A program made the translations under genes and the position numbers. From Limonium bicolor (lineage: Eukaryota > Streptophyta > Magnoliopsida > Caryophyllales > Plumbaginaceae), in contig CM041778.1 in NCBI GenBank assembly GCA_023374045.1, forward strand, positions 92,568,839 to 92,632,838: DNA of 64,000 nucleotides. The letters are read 5' to 3'. A model generated the notes under the pieces. The model was not told where the DNA came from. It saw only the letters and a program-made list of their open reading frames with translations, and searched no databases. Each line of letters opens with the position of its first letter. Position 1 is the stretch's first letter. Of this stretch, positions 10,825 through 22,437 are shown piece by piece.

Positions 10825-10971
10825 TCCTTCACGGCACTCCCTTCTCGACGGTCTCTGAACCGTGTTCCTTGTTCACAATAACGCTTATATGCTCTCACTC
10901 ACTCTCTCCGCTTCAACGAGAAGCGGTAGGATTTCTCTCTTTCACGATCTTCAGCGGATTTTCTGAAACCT

Positions 10972-10980
10972 CTATATATA
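10972..10980 (-). promoter_or_regulatory. TATA-like box upstream of the epimerase-like exon
   Basis: The plus strand reads TCTATATATAAAATTGG around here; on the minus strand TATATATAG lies about 150 nt upstream of the ATG, a plausible position allowing for a 5' leader of roughly 120 nt. Confidence 0.45.
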
Positions 10981-11194
10981 AAATTGGTCGCTTTTTTTCG
11001 AAACTAATTGTTCGCTTTTTTGGTAATAAAGAATTCTTCTTTCTTTAAAAAGATCACAGCCTACTTTCCACCTACATGCGCGCAACTTTTCATATCCAGC
11101 TTGCCTAAATTTTCGCGACAGTCAGCTGCCAGCTTTCTTGGACGATATTAATCAAAGTGGAAAAGTGCTGACAATCCGAACATCATCTTATATA

Positions 11195-11431
11195 CTACCT
11201 CCGTCCTAGTTTGATTGTCTTGTTTGCTTTTTGACACATTTTTCACTTCAATATTAAACATATTAGATAAAATAGTTTTATAAAATTAATTTTTGGAATG
11301 TATAGTTTATCGTCTAAGTAATCTACTACAAAACTTATATTTTAAAAATTATACCATCTTATATGCTAAATATTGAAGTCAAACGACATATCCAAATAGT
11401 AAATAAGACGGTCAAGAAGGGACAGAGGGAG
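11195..11431. mobile_element. Stowaway (Tc1/mariner) MITE
   Basis: A 237-bp non-coding element with left end CTACCTCCGTCC and right end GGGACAGAGGGAG, close to the Stowaway TIR CTCCCTCCGTCCC, flanked by the TA dinucleotide target duplication (11193-11194, 11432-11433). It lies about 370 bp upstream of the epimerase-like start codon, a typical promoter-proximal MITE position. Confidence 0.85.
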
Positions 11432-11433
11432 TA

Positions 11434-13079
11434 TGTATTTCTATAAAAATTGTAAAATTAGTAAATAAGGATGGTATGGATGTATATTTAAAGCTATTTA
11501 TTAAATTTTGATATTAAGTTTATAAAATATATATTTTCACATTATATAAATTGTATAATTTTAAATGTAATTAAAGATAACTATATATACTTGTAATCAA
11601 GAATGATTACTCATTCTTTACGAAAGTCTCCATAATGATGAAGTCAAAAGAAAAAGTACGTAAAAAAAGTAAAACATTAATAGAATGAGACGTATAATAT
11701 AAAGTTGTGGATGTATGAAAGAGGAAATAAAAATAGATGATAAATGATAAGTTTATAACTATTTTTTTAGTATTTTTAAAAAATTTTAGGGTATGCAAAA
11801 TAAAACAAAGTGCAACTATAAACGGACGATGGATTGGAAGATATACGGATGATGGATAGGGTGATGGATGAACTCTTCACCCAAATTCGACACGAATTCG
11901 TCACTCGGTCATCCATCACTCAATCTGTCATATACTTATTTCGGGTTTTCATCTGTTTTTAAGATTGGGTGGATCCGGTTGGTGGTTATCCGTCTAAAAT
12001 TGTGATCTCGATTCCTAATCTTGAGTATTTGTGAATTTTATAAACGTAAAAGTTAACACTAAGAGGAGATTTTTGAAAGAAAATAGTTATGAAGATCTTG
12101 CCAAAAAGTTTAGAAGCGTTGACAAACGTGATTATCCTCATACCTGGGGATAAGCGTAAAAGAATATTGTATTGTCCTCTATGTGAGTTGGTTTGATAGG
12201 GCATGACCCGTATCTATTATCCCTTTGATCCACTCCATCGTAATCTTTCATCAACTATTATCCATCATCTATAGATGATTTAACTGGATATGGTGATATA
12301 TGGGTGAAAATTTTTCTTATATACTTTTATAGTATTTGGAATCTATTGGGATTCGATTGTAAATTAATAGTAGTAAATTTTAGGACTAGTTGTAATTTAT
12401 CTAAAAAATTCATAGATTTGAGTGCAACTTTTAGTTAAATTAAGGGGTCTTGTTAAAATCTTTAAAATGATCTTCTGATCAACCTGTAAACTGGTGATAC
12501 GTCGGGTGATAAACAGGTGATGAGTTAGATAATAGATGAAAAATAATTTTTTATATCCCACTAGACCCATCTCCCATTTTCACCTGTTCATTTTGAGCTT
12601 CACCGTTTATATGAACAGGATGGATAGATGTAATAGGTACCCATTTTCAATCCAACAACAATTTAATGCTTGATTCACCGACAAGAGGTTAACTACATTC
12701 CTTTTCTAAAAGAATACATTATATATATATATATATATATATATATTTAATTCAGATGGGGACTAGTTGTGTCCCTGATATCCTATTCTTAATTAACAAA
12801 AAGAAAATAGAGCTGATCACTTTGTACCACAATTCCCACAGTACAACTATATGAACCAGACACCATTTTCATATATCAATGTCATGCAATGTTAGTTAAG
12901 ATTCAAACTACAAGCTTATTCTAGTGTTACAAAGCTTAAAGTCGTAAATCAACTCTCATACCAACTATAAATTTTGTATACAATTGTAACCTAAACATGT
13001 ATTTATTGGTATATATTCTCAGTTAACCTAAAAGTTAGTTGATTAGTGCATATTGTTATAGTTCTCATCTCTGGAGTGA
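11434..13079. other. AT-rich intergenic spacer
   Basis: No gene found. The stretch 11820-12660 repeats GATGGAT/ATCCATC-type motifs and may be a decayed element, but no clear termini or target duplication were found. A dinucleotide microsatellite is listed separately. Confidence 0.5.
12721..12746. repeat. (AT)n microsatellite
   Basis: About thirteen uninterrupted AT units. Confidence 0.95.
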
Positions 13080-15087
13080 ATGCGCTAAGCTCAATGACCC
13101 CATATTTAACCAAGCGTAAGGTTTTTGCTAGCGTGAGAAGGCGGGCTTTGTTATTGGGGCAAGGATGCGTCTTGGAGGCCTAATGTATAGGCCATGTCAC
13201 GAGGTTGGCGAATGACATAGCGGTGACAAGTGATGGGTTTGAGTCCCTAGCACGTTGTCATGTGCGGGAACTAGACGAGGTGGGCAAGTATAGGACTTGG
13301 CCCGTGAGCTAGGCTCACCAAGAATGAGAAGTGGGTGGAAATAGCTTCGTGTTGTTGTGCGGTATCATGTCGGTAGTCGGCGTGCTATGGCAGACATGAC
13401 CAGACTTCCTTAGGCATCGAGGTTGCCAAGGTGGTTCGTGGATGGGCCATGACAAGGGAAGAAAGCTAATCACAACGTGAGCAGAGACCCCCTTGACAAG
13501 TATTTGTCATGACAAGGCGCGACATTGCATAACACGGGTGTTGGATGTGTGATACACGGGTACTGGCTGTGAATGCATGCGCGAGGCGATGCTTGACACG
13601 GGCACTAGGTGCTGCCTGTGACAGTGTATGCTTAATGTCGGGTAACACGGGCACTAGGTGCTGGCTGTGGCAACATGCACTAGGCATTTGACACAGACAA
13701 TGGTCGTGCTATGCACGGGCGTTGGCTGTGGCTATGTGCACGGGTTGTGTTAGGACAATGCATGGACGTCGGGCGTCAGGACGTGGGTTGCTCTTTCTAG
13801 GATTTGAAACTCCTATCTCCCTTGAGTAAATATTGTCTGGAATTTGGTATAAGAATACGGTACCCCGTACCGTCACTAATACCTCCCGGTGAATCCCCCG
13901 TTATTAACTGTCAACGTTTGTTGGGTTTTCGGCTTAACTCGGGATTGGAAAAACGTTATATTACTAGGATAATAAGATATACATATTATCCGGGACTTTA
14001 ATACGGAGCATTGGCCTTTCTAAACGCCGCTCTCGTATCTGACACGAGATCCCAAGTTTACAGACTCCGGATTGGACTAACGACCTTAGTCTGCTATGTT
14101 AGAAAATTGGAAATGCGATGCGATGGTATAATTAATTAACATAACAAAGCCAAGAGGATGTGGCTCTTGGTGCGCGCTGTGATCACAAAAACGATGCTAG
14201 GATGTCCGCGTACGGATCCGCAAGTATCAAGAAATTTCCCGTGAGCTAGGATGGCTCGTTGGTCGGAGACTCTACCGCTGGAGTGGCTACTGCCGTGGGT
14301 GACCCGCCATAGTATATGGGTAATTTAGAGACACGTCGTTTTTAACGAGACGTTGTCACTAGGTATAACTGAACACTCATTACAGTTGAGACTTGTACAT
14401 TGGCGAACAATATTGGTTTTTTCTACCAATGACGGGAGTTAATACTTGTTTATTATTCTCGTTGTTTCGCCTTGTTGTTCATTGGTTATACTGTGTGGAT
14501 TATATTATGTGTATTGATGGTTGTGTTTTTTGTATGGATATCATTGTTAAATGTTTTACAGTTTAAATATTAAAACGGTATTGCATGTAACGAATCTCAT
14601 GCTCTCGACCAATTAATTGAGGGGCTTGAGGAGGCATGACGGGGCATGTGATAACATACTCAGCAGGGGCTGATTCCATACCACAAACCATTTTTACTTC
14701 AGGAGACTAGCTGGAGGGTCGACGCGGGGCGCGACAGTTGTGGTTTTACTGTTGGTTAAGACTTGGTACGGTTTGAGACTACTGTTGTTTGGACTCGGGT
14801 TTTGTAAACCGAGGTGTATGTTTGGATAGACGCTCACGTGTATGGTTTGTATAAGACGATTGTTGTTGTTTATGTTTTTAGATTGTTTAAGCACTACTAT
14901 CTATCTCTTGTGGTCACTACGGGAATACGTTTCGTATGTTGATTATCATGTAACTCGTTATCACCCGTATGGGCGAGTGATAACAGTGACACCATTAGAA
15001 CGACAGTCTGTTATTTACCGCTGCGATTTATTTACTAAGTACGACATTTATATTATAATTAGGAGCCGGATTAGTAGGGGTGTTACA
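13080..15087 (+). repeat. Probable gypsy (Tekay/Del-like) LTR remnant
   Basis: A block of higher GC than its surroundings that ends GGGGTGTTACA (15077-15087). The Tekay-type element at 44851 has the same LTR terminus on its own coding strand. Long non-coding sequence with GTGGAT and TTGTATAAGA-type motifs fits the R/U5 part of such an LTR. No adjoining primer site or gag follows, so a solo LTR or truncated 3' LTR is likely. The left end and a target duplication were not found; the start given is approximate. Confidence 0.45.
13530..13745. repeat. Imperfect tandem repeat, about 50 bp unit
   Basis: Four diverged copies centred on ACACGGGCACTAGGTGCTGG: near 13545, 13595, 13644 and 13705. The two central copies (13595-13620 and 13644-13670) are nearly identical and 49 bp apart. 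They lie in the probable LTR remnant. Confidence 0.7.
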
Positions 15088-16190
15088 TGTTGAGTGAGTT
15101 AACATATTTGGAAAGCGAAAATTCCTTTTCAATGGAACATTGAGTTTACCTTGGTACTCCTAGCGTTGTTATCTTGTGAGTTACTACGAGATAATAATTG
15201 CTTACTTAACTCTATCTGTGAGATAATTATTGAGCAGATAAAGAGATTCCTAAACTACATTGAAGAGGTTGAATTTATTATTCAACTGATGGGAGCTCAA
15301 AGGGCAACTCCATGTCCTTCATTGTTGGACGGTTTCAGGAATTAAATTGAGGTGATTCTCAATAAAGGGATGTGGGTAGTTTTGGCCTTATCATCTTCCT
15401 TTATCTAATGCTTGTAATTAAGGAGTTTCATTGTTGATAGTTACTTAACAATTATTGGGGCAGTTTTGGGCTGCCTTGACTCCTTGGTGGGCGACAATTT
15501 AATAGGTGGCCTGTTGGAATTTCCTCTCCCCCTAGTTAATAGACGTCACCATTATTAAGGGAGTAGTTACTTGGCATTAATCCTTTAAATATGGTTAAGG
15601 GATTTGAATGCATTTAACTACAAGGAGAGTTATGTTGGGAGTTATTGGAGTTATGGATATTAATGAGGAAGATAAGGAGTTTGGTATTCCTCTCATATCC
15701 TTACTAACCAAGGGCCTATATAAAGGCGAGGAGATTAGTTTGAGAGACATAGACATGGCCTACACTTGCACATTTGCAATCGGTATTGGTTTCTCTTAAA
15801 CAAGAAGTGATATCTCTCAGATAAACTTCTACATCACACGAAGTGGTGTTCCCCAAAGATCTAAGCATGTAAGCGTGAGTGTTTCAGGAATTCCTACCTC
15901 TAGCCCTTGTCTCTGAGAGGCAAGGTCGTAGTGGAACTAGTTACCATAAGAGGGCGGTATTCTCATTCTTGAATCCCGGTTTGGTTCAAAGTGTGTCGAG
16001 TGAAGAAAGGAAGGTTGAAGGAGGCTGAGGGAGTAGGCTTAGTTCCTGTCGGTCACAGTGTTAATTTTGAGTGATACATACCTTACCCTCACCATACACA
16101 CCATCTTCACTTATTAATGACGTGCAATGTTAAAAAAGATGTTACGACTCACTAGCCAGTTTAGTTTACTACAACTGAGTCTAGATTCTC
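15088..16190. other. Unassigned spacer with a promoter-like site
   Basis: No protein homology recognised. A strong TATATAAAG motif at 15717-15725 is followed by C/T-rich sequence, the layout of an LTR or gene promoter on the plus strand, but neither an LTR pair nor a coding region follows before the next element. Short frames here (15151-15345, 15608-15799) look accidental. Confidence 0.4.
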
Positions 16191-16208
16191 AAGCTGACCA
16201 GGGGCGGA

Positions 16209-17712
16209 TGATAAGCCTCAAACTTATCATATTTTAGAAGATAGAATTATAGGAATATTAATTAAAATAAGGATAAAATAATTGTTTTTGATACTATCTT
16301 ACATACAAAGTTTGTTTTATAAATTTAAACTTATGATTGGTATGTTTTCATGTTAGGAATAAATCTCTAATCAAAGGATAAAGTTTTTCCGGGCACGATG
16401 TCGGATGTCCAATTCACGGTATGAGTATGGAGCAGCGAAGAGGTCTTGCCGGATGTGCTGTCTGGTGTTCGGCACATGTTGAAAAGTCGTCTCAGTTCAC
16501 CAAAATTTGGCAGTTACCGTTAACAAACTAGTCGATGCCAGGTGTGGTGCCGGACATCCATGTCCGGCACAAGCATCTTTTCGCTCGATTTGGCGATTAA
16601 TTTACCATTAAAAACCGACTGGTGCCGGGGCATTCCTACCCGGCATGACTCCCGGCACATGTGGAAATGGAAGTCTATAAATAGGCCGAAGGTCTGCAAC
16701 TTGAAGACATCTTCAACACACTTCAACATTACATATTTCCACTCTATCATCTGCATACATTCGCATCTATCTCAAGTGTTGGTGTTACTTCCACCAAGGA
16801 GTTCTATGCATCCAATCCATCCAAGAGAGAAGATTTCTATCGGGTTGAGGCTATGTTAATTTCCTTTCCCTCTTGTATTCTTCCTGCACTTGTATGGATG
16901 GTTGAGTAGGATCCCTTGTTGTTCTTGGTTAGGGATGAATTTTCCTTGTAAAAAAATACGATCATCCAATATAATTGCAAGCATTAATTAATATTTTGTT
17001 CTTAAGGCAAGAGAGTAGTTTTGGCCACTTACTCTCTTAATTCAAAATTCTACTTGAGAGGACCAGTCAAGAGTAGAAGAGGTTGTGAATTCTTAATGAT
17101 CTTTACCGTTGTTTTCTATGATTTAGGAGATAACACTTAAGATTAGGAATTAACCCATTTGTTCACCACTATCTTGTTCTTTTATTGGTATGACATATGG
17201 TGGATTCGATAATGGATTGTGAGTTTCCTGTTATCAGATACGAAACTGGAAAAAATATTGACATTTTGGTCTTGCCGGATGCACTACCAGGTGTTTGACG
17301 TCCGCCACATTCAACGTCTTTGAATGTGTCGTGCGTTCGTGTTCGGCATGTCATCCGATGCGTCCATATGTTTGGTTAATTCGAGACTTGTTAATTAAAA
17401 TTTAAGATCATATTTTCAATTAGGTTGATTATAATCTCGAACCTAGGATAATTTATTGTAAATAACCCATTTAGTTAAATTATAAGGTAGTTATTCTAAT
17501 TGGAATTAGTGCTCATTTTCCCCCCTTTGTTAGAACTAAGCAATTACTATGGATTGAGACTAGTTTTCTATTAAGTCCCTTGGGTTCGATACTCTTGGTC
17601 GTAACTTACTTACACTTTGCTCTGACCGGGATTTTTGGTACCTGTACTAGAGTTAGTAGGATTCTTTTATTCGCTTTTGTATATGATTCTCCCTAATAAA
17701 AACTTGTTAGCA
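16209..17712 (+). repeat. Athila-type LTR A (5' LTR)
   Basis: 1504 bp. Aligns along its whole length with LTR C and with the inverse of LTR B. Contains repeated GCCGG/CCGGCA motifs, a TATAAATAGG promoter-like box near 16676-16685 and the CTTGTTAGCA end. Confidence 0.93.
16676..16685 (+). promoter_or_regulatory. TATA-like box in LTR A
   Basis: TATAAATAGG within the LTR; the same box is present in LTR C (near 22924) and inverted in LTR B (near 19741). It probably drove element transcription. Confidence 0.55.
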
Positions 17713-17715
17713 AAA

Positions 17716-17733
17716 TGGCGTCGTTGCCGGAAA
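17716..17733 (+). other. Athila-type primer binding site
   Basis: TGGCGTCGTTGCCGGAAA lies three bases after the LTR end. It resembles the TGGCGCCGTTGCCGGGG site conserved in Athila/Tat elements rather than the tRNA-Met type. Confidence 0.8.
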
Positions 17734-18177
17734 CTTGGAATTAGTCCAAGTCCTAAAATTGATGATTGCCCTATACTTTATTCGTTTACTTGATCATTCT
17801 TTTCTAAATTTGTTTATACATGTCGTGTGTGATGCCGGGAATAATACTTCTGGCATGATGCCCGTCACGTTCTCAAATTTTTTAAAAGTTTTTGTAAAAT
17901 TTTAAATATACAAACATAATTTGTTCTTTTATTTTTATACCATTTTTTTATTTTCTTTATTCTTTGTTAAAAATATTATAATTTCTTGTTTTGATCCTCC
18001 TAAATTTAGATAGGTATTCGCTCTTCTCAAGTGAATGCTCCTTCAATCACGTAGTCTTCCTGAAGAATTAACCAACTATGATCCTGAAATCGGAGGACCC
18101 TTCTTCGTTCTTTAAAACAAAGAAGGAACCAACATAACACGCCTTCTACACCAGAAGAATCAAATACCGTTAACGAG

Positions 18178-18729
18178 ATGACAACTCCCACCGTTCGCAA
18201 CATCAACCGGCCTTCCAGTCAAGGCCAACAACCCGCTATCAACCTCCCTCACCTTTCACAATCCAACTATGATGAGTGGCAAAAATTGAAGCCATATCAT
18301 CAGATTCGTAGTGTAAAGGAGTTGGGCATATTTGATGGCTCAAACCCAGATGAAGCCTTGTTGCATGTAACTAAGTTTTTGCAGCATGTCAACAGCCTCA
18401 CCGCAGCCGATGCTATCCTACAATATGCACGACTCTCCCTCTTTCCTCATAGCCTCACTGGGATTGCAAGCAAATGGTACCACAGTTTAACTCCAAGTAC
18501 CATTTCCACATGGGATGACATGGCAACCAAATTCTACGACAAATTTCTACCACTAAGTCGAACTCTAGAGATGATCGCCGAGATATACAACTTTAAACAA
18601 CCAGGTTTGAAGAACATCTGTGAGACTTGGGACCAGTTCAAACGGTTGCTTCTAACATATCCTCACCACAGCCTCACCAAGGAGAAAATTTCCCAGTTGT
18701 TCTCCATAGGATTAAAACTCTGGGTCAGC
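18178..18729 (+). pseudogene. Athila-type gag, 5' copy, truncated by the inverted LTR
   Basis: Open from MTTPTVRNINRPSSQ; contains IFDGSNPDEALLHVTKFLQ, ARLSLFPHSLTGIASKWYHS, ISTWDDMATKFYDKFLP and ETWDQFKRLLLTYPHHSL, the capsid-like part of plant gypsy gag. The frame ends within a few codons of entering the inverted LTR at 18730. Gag would form the particle that packages element RNA; this one lacks the nucleocapsid part. The last 396 bp (from 18334) are repeated at 20230. Confidence 0.88.
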
Positions 18730-20229
18730 TGCTAACAAGATTTTTAGTAGGGAAAATTATATACAAAAATAAACAAAAGACTCCTACTAACTCTAATACG
18801 GGTAGCAAAATCCCGGTCGGAGTAAAGCGTAAGTAAATTACGACCAAGAGTATCGAACCCAAGAGACTTAATAGAAAATTAGTCATAATCTATAGTAATT
18901 ACCTAGTTCTAACAGAAGGGGGAATGATCTTTAATTCAAATTAGAATTATAACTAATAATCTAACTAAATGGATTATTTACAACGAACTATCCTAGGTTT
19001 GGCATTATAATCAACCTAATTGAGAATATGATCACAAAATTTAATTGACAAGGCTTGAATTAACCAAACACATGAACGTGACGGACATCCTGTTGGACAC
19101 GAAATGCACGACACATTCAAAGACTTTGAATGCGCCGGACATTAGACACTCGACAGTACACCAGGTAAGACCAAAATGTCAATATTTTTTCCAGTTTCGG
19201 ATTCAAAATTGGAAACTCACAATTCATTATCGAATCCAGCAAATGTTATGCCAATAAACGAACAAGATAGTGGAGATTATAAGGGTTAATTCCTAATCTT
19301 AAGTATCATCTCCTAATTTGTAGTAGACAATGGTAAAGATCACTAAGATTTTTACAACCCATTATGCCCTTGTTTGATTAACAAAATGCAGAACTTTGAA
19401 TGAAGAGAATGAGTGGCCAACACATTCAACTTTTTGCCTAAAGACAAAAAATCTTAATTAACTCTTGTAAATATATTGAATGATCATATTATTTACAAAG
19501 AAGATTCATCCCTAACCAAGGACAACTAGAACTTCTACTCAACCATCCACATAATTATAAGAAGAGTACAAAGAGAAAAAGAGAATCAAACTTAGTGAGA
19601 ATTCCCTCGAACCCGATAGAAATCTTCTCCTCTTCGTGGATGGATGTGCAGATCTCCTTGGTGGAAGTGGTACTGTATTTTGTGGAGTCTGAGTCGTGGA
19701 TAATGAATGATGAACATCCCAAATGCTGTAGACCTTCGGCCTATTTATAGACTTCAATTTCCACATGTGCCGGAAGTCATGTCGGATAGGGATACCCGAT
19801 ATTAGTTGGTTTTTAACGGTCAATTAAACCGTCAAATCCACTGAAACGATGTTTGTGCCGGCTAGGGGATGTCCGGCACCACACCCGGCATCGATTACTT
19901 TGTTAACGGTAATTAACTGCTAACTTATGGTCAAACGAGGTAACTTTTCCGCTTATACCGGCTAGGGGATGCCCGACACAGCATCCGACAAATCCTCTAC
20001 GCTGCTCCAAACTCAATGCCGTGAATTGAACATCCGCATTATGCCCGGCAAAACTTCATCCTTTGATTAGAGATTTATTCTTAACACACAAACATAACAA
20101 ACATAAGTCTAAACTTATAAAATGAATTTTGTAAGTAAGATAATAGCAAAAACTAGCTCTTTTAACCGTATTTTAATTAATTTTCCTATGATTCTAACTC
20201 CTAAAATATGATAAGTCTGAGGCTTATCA
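18730..20229 (-). repeat. Athila-type LTR B, inverted, between the two gag copies
   Basis: 1500 bp, starting TGCTAACAAG and ending AGGCTTATCA, the exact inverse of the LTR A and C termini. The flanks (TCAGC before, ATGGC after) show no target duplication. Instead 18334-18729 and 20230-20624 are diverged copies of the same gag segment. Confidence 0.92.
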
Positions 20230-21426
20230 ATGGCTCAAACCCAGACGAAGCCTTGTTGCATGTAACTAAGTTTCTACAGTATGTCAACAGCCTTACTACA
20301 ACCGACGCTGTCCTACAATATGCACGACTCTCCCTCTTTCCTCATAGCCTCACTGGGATTGCAAGTAAATGGTACCATAGTTTAACTCCATGTTCCATTT
20401 CCACATGGCATGACATGGTAACCAAATTCTATGACAAATTTCTAACACCAAGTCGAACTCTAGAGATGATCGCCGAGATATACAACTTCAAACAACCAGG
20501 TTTAGAGAACATCTGTGAGACTTGGGGACCAGTTCAAAGGGTTTTTTCTAACATGTCCTCGCCACGGCCTCACCAAGGAGCAACTTTCCCAGTTGTTCTA
20601 CAAGGGATTGGTAAACCAGTGCAAAACCATGGTGTTGTCCTCCCTTGGTGCAGATGTCTTGAAGAAGCTAGGAGAGCAAATTTGAGTGGGATTGAATCCC
20701 TTTGTGAAGAAATCAGAGATAAGGCCACCAATGGATGAGAGGTAGTACCTAAGTTTTATACCATATAGGAGAGAGGGACAATAAATTTAATAAATTGATG
20801 AAAAGCCATGAGTAGTTGTTGGAAAGAAACACCCAATAGTTGACCAAGGTAAGTGTCCTGCAGAAAGTTATGAGACAGTTGGCAATGAGTTCCCTTCCTT
20901 AGTAAGTAAAAGTGGTTAATGCAAGACCACACGCTCAGGTAACTCATTCTTTTGTGTTTTCCTTACCACCCACTGACGTGTCTTGTACACAGTATGGTGG
21001 AACACATGATTTCGAGAAAATCCCTAAATTGCAAGAACTAAAGGCATCTGAGATGGTTAATTATGTGAGCAACAACCAAGGGCTTAGGCAGCCTTAGCAA
21101 CATGGTGCCCAACCCCCTCAAAATTTCCAGAACCATGTCGGTTATCAAGGAGGTCTGAGACAATTCTCGCAACTCTTTATGGTGGAGTTCCTTCAATCCA
21201 ACCATCCCAATCTTTATCTAATTCAGAAGCTGAGATGGTAGAGATGCGTAACATGATGAAGGCACTAGCCCTTCGCAAGGAACACAAGTCGTTGAAGTCA
21301 CAATTACAACAACTCCTTACTCAACCAAGGCCACCTGGTCAACTACCATCCCAAATCCACTTAATCCAAGAGAGCATGCCAAAGGCCAAGTGTAGGGTCT
21401 TTTCCATCCGGTCCACTTCATACTAG
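20230..21426 (+). pseudogene. Athila-type gag, second copy, frameshifted
   Basis: Begins abruptly at NGSNPDEALLHVTKFLQ, equivalent to position 18334 of the first copy, and repeats its capsid-like segment with scattered substitutions (for example QHVNSLTAADAI versus QYVNSLTTTDAV). A frameshift follows ICETWG. Later fragments near 21235-21426 (a MVEMRNMMKALALRKEHKSL-type coiled stretch) look like the gag C-terminal part. No CCHC knuckle was seen. Confidence 0.8.
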
Positions 21427-22437
21427 GGGAGTCTTTTCTTTCTTGTTCTTTTTCCTTTTCTTTATATTCTTTGTGCAGTTCTTTCTTTTTGCCCTGAACA
21501 CTGGGGACAGTGTTCCTGCCAAGTGTAGGGTAGGGAACCTTTAAATTAATTAATTATATATATATAAATATATATATATATACATAATTAGTATTAGTTT
21601 TAATGTTTATATGGCAATAAGTTTGAAGTTTATTGACTTTCTATCAATGTTTTACTAAGCTTTTTGCATGTTCCTTGATAAAGTAAGATTGGAAAAGGAT
21701 AAGTGGTTGTTCTCTCAAGAAGTAAGCTTTCTAATGACTTTTAGATTTCTATTTTAACTTCATGACTCTCTTTATTAATTAGCACATGAGTATATGACCT
21801 TAGTCCTATTTTAATCTCTGATTTACTTCTGGGTAATGTTTGTCCTTCCTTCTTTTTCAAAATAGTGAAAATTATTTTGGGTGAAAATCTTAAATAGGGT
21901 TTGTTAAAAAAAAGAAAAAAAGAAGCTTATAAAAAAGAAGAAAAAATGAAAAAAAAATGAAGCATTCTATTCCATGAGGTTGCAAAAGTTGCCTCAGAAT
22001 AAAGTAACACTCGAGAGTTTTTCCTTTTGTTTTATTCCTAAAATCCCTATTCTTAAATAAAATCATGGCCAGGTTCAGAAACCCTTGACAAATAGGGCTG
22101 AATCATGCAACCAGTAATAAGAGTCTTGGCCATATTCAGCAATCCTTGAAAAATAGGGTTGAATTATGGAAACCGAAAAAATGAGAGATTACAAATCCTT
22201 TATATAAAACACCCAAGAGTTTTTGATCGGTTTTGAAATTGAATATTTTGTTTTATACCCATTAGTACTTTGATAAAATAAAGAGGATTAAGTGATGCTT
22301 GTGAATTAGAGTCAGGTAGTTGGAAATGACTTATCAAGTTGTCATTATTAAGGGTATCTGTTTTGTGCATAAGCAGTTATTCTTTTTTGATTAAAATTTA
22401 CTCAAGGACTAGCAAAATGTAAGTGTAGGGCCGGCGT
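21427..22437 (+). other. 3' non-coding region of the Athila-type element
   Basis: No pol sequence. Contains an AT microsatellite (about 21552-21588), a perfect hairpin at 21496-21515, a diverged tandem pair around TTGA(C/A)AAATAGGG(C/T)TGAAT (22063-22112 and 22125-22172), and near the LTR a purine-rich GTAAGTGTAGGG that may be the polypurine tract. Confidence 0.6.
21496..21515. other. Perfect hairpin GAACACTG-GGGA-CAGTGTTC
   Basis: Eight-base arms around a four-base loop, followed by AAGTGTAGGGTAGGG. An ACACTGGGGACAGTGT motif is a known feature of the 3' part of Athila-type elements; its role is not known to me. Confidence 0.75.

Noticed and set aside
13200..13260. Possible tRNA or SINE signal (GGGTTTGAGTCCC, B-box-like)
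   Set aside because: No correctly spaced A box, no cloverleaf, no A-run or target duplication; it lies within the probable LTR remnant.
13466..13687. Minus-strand frame over the 50-bp tandem repeat
   Set aside because: Cys/His-rich composition comes from the repeat; no domain.
18730..20229. Inverted LTR as a plain solo-LTR insertion
   Set aside because: No 5-bp target duplication at its borders and a 396-bp gag segment is repeated on both sides.
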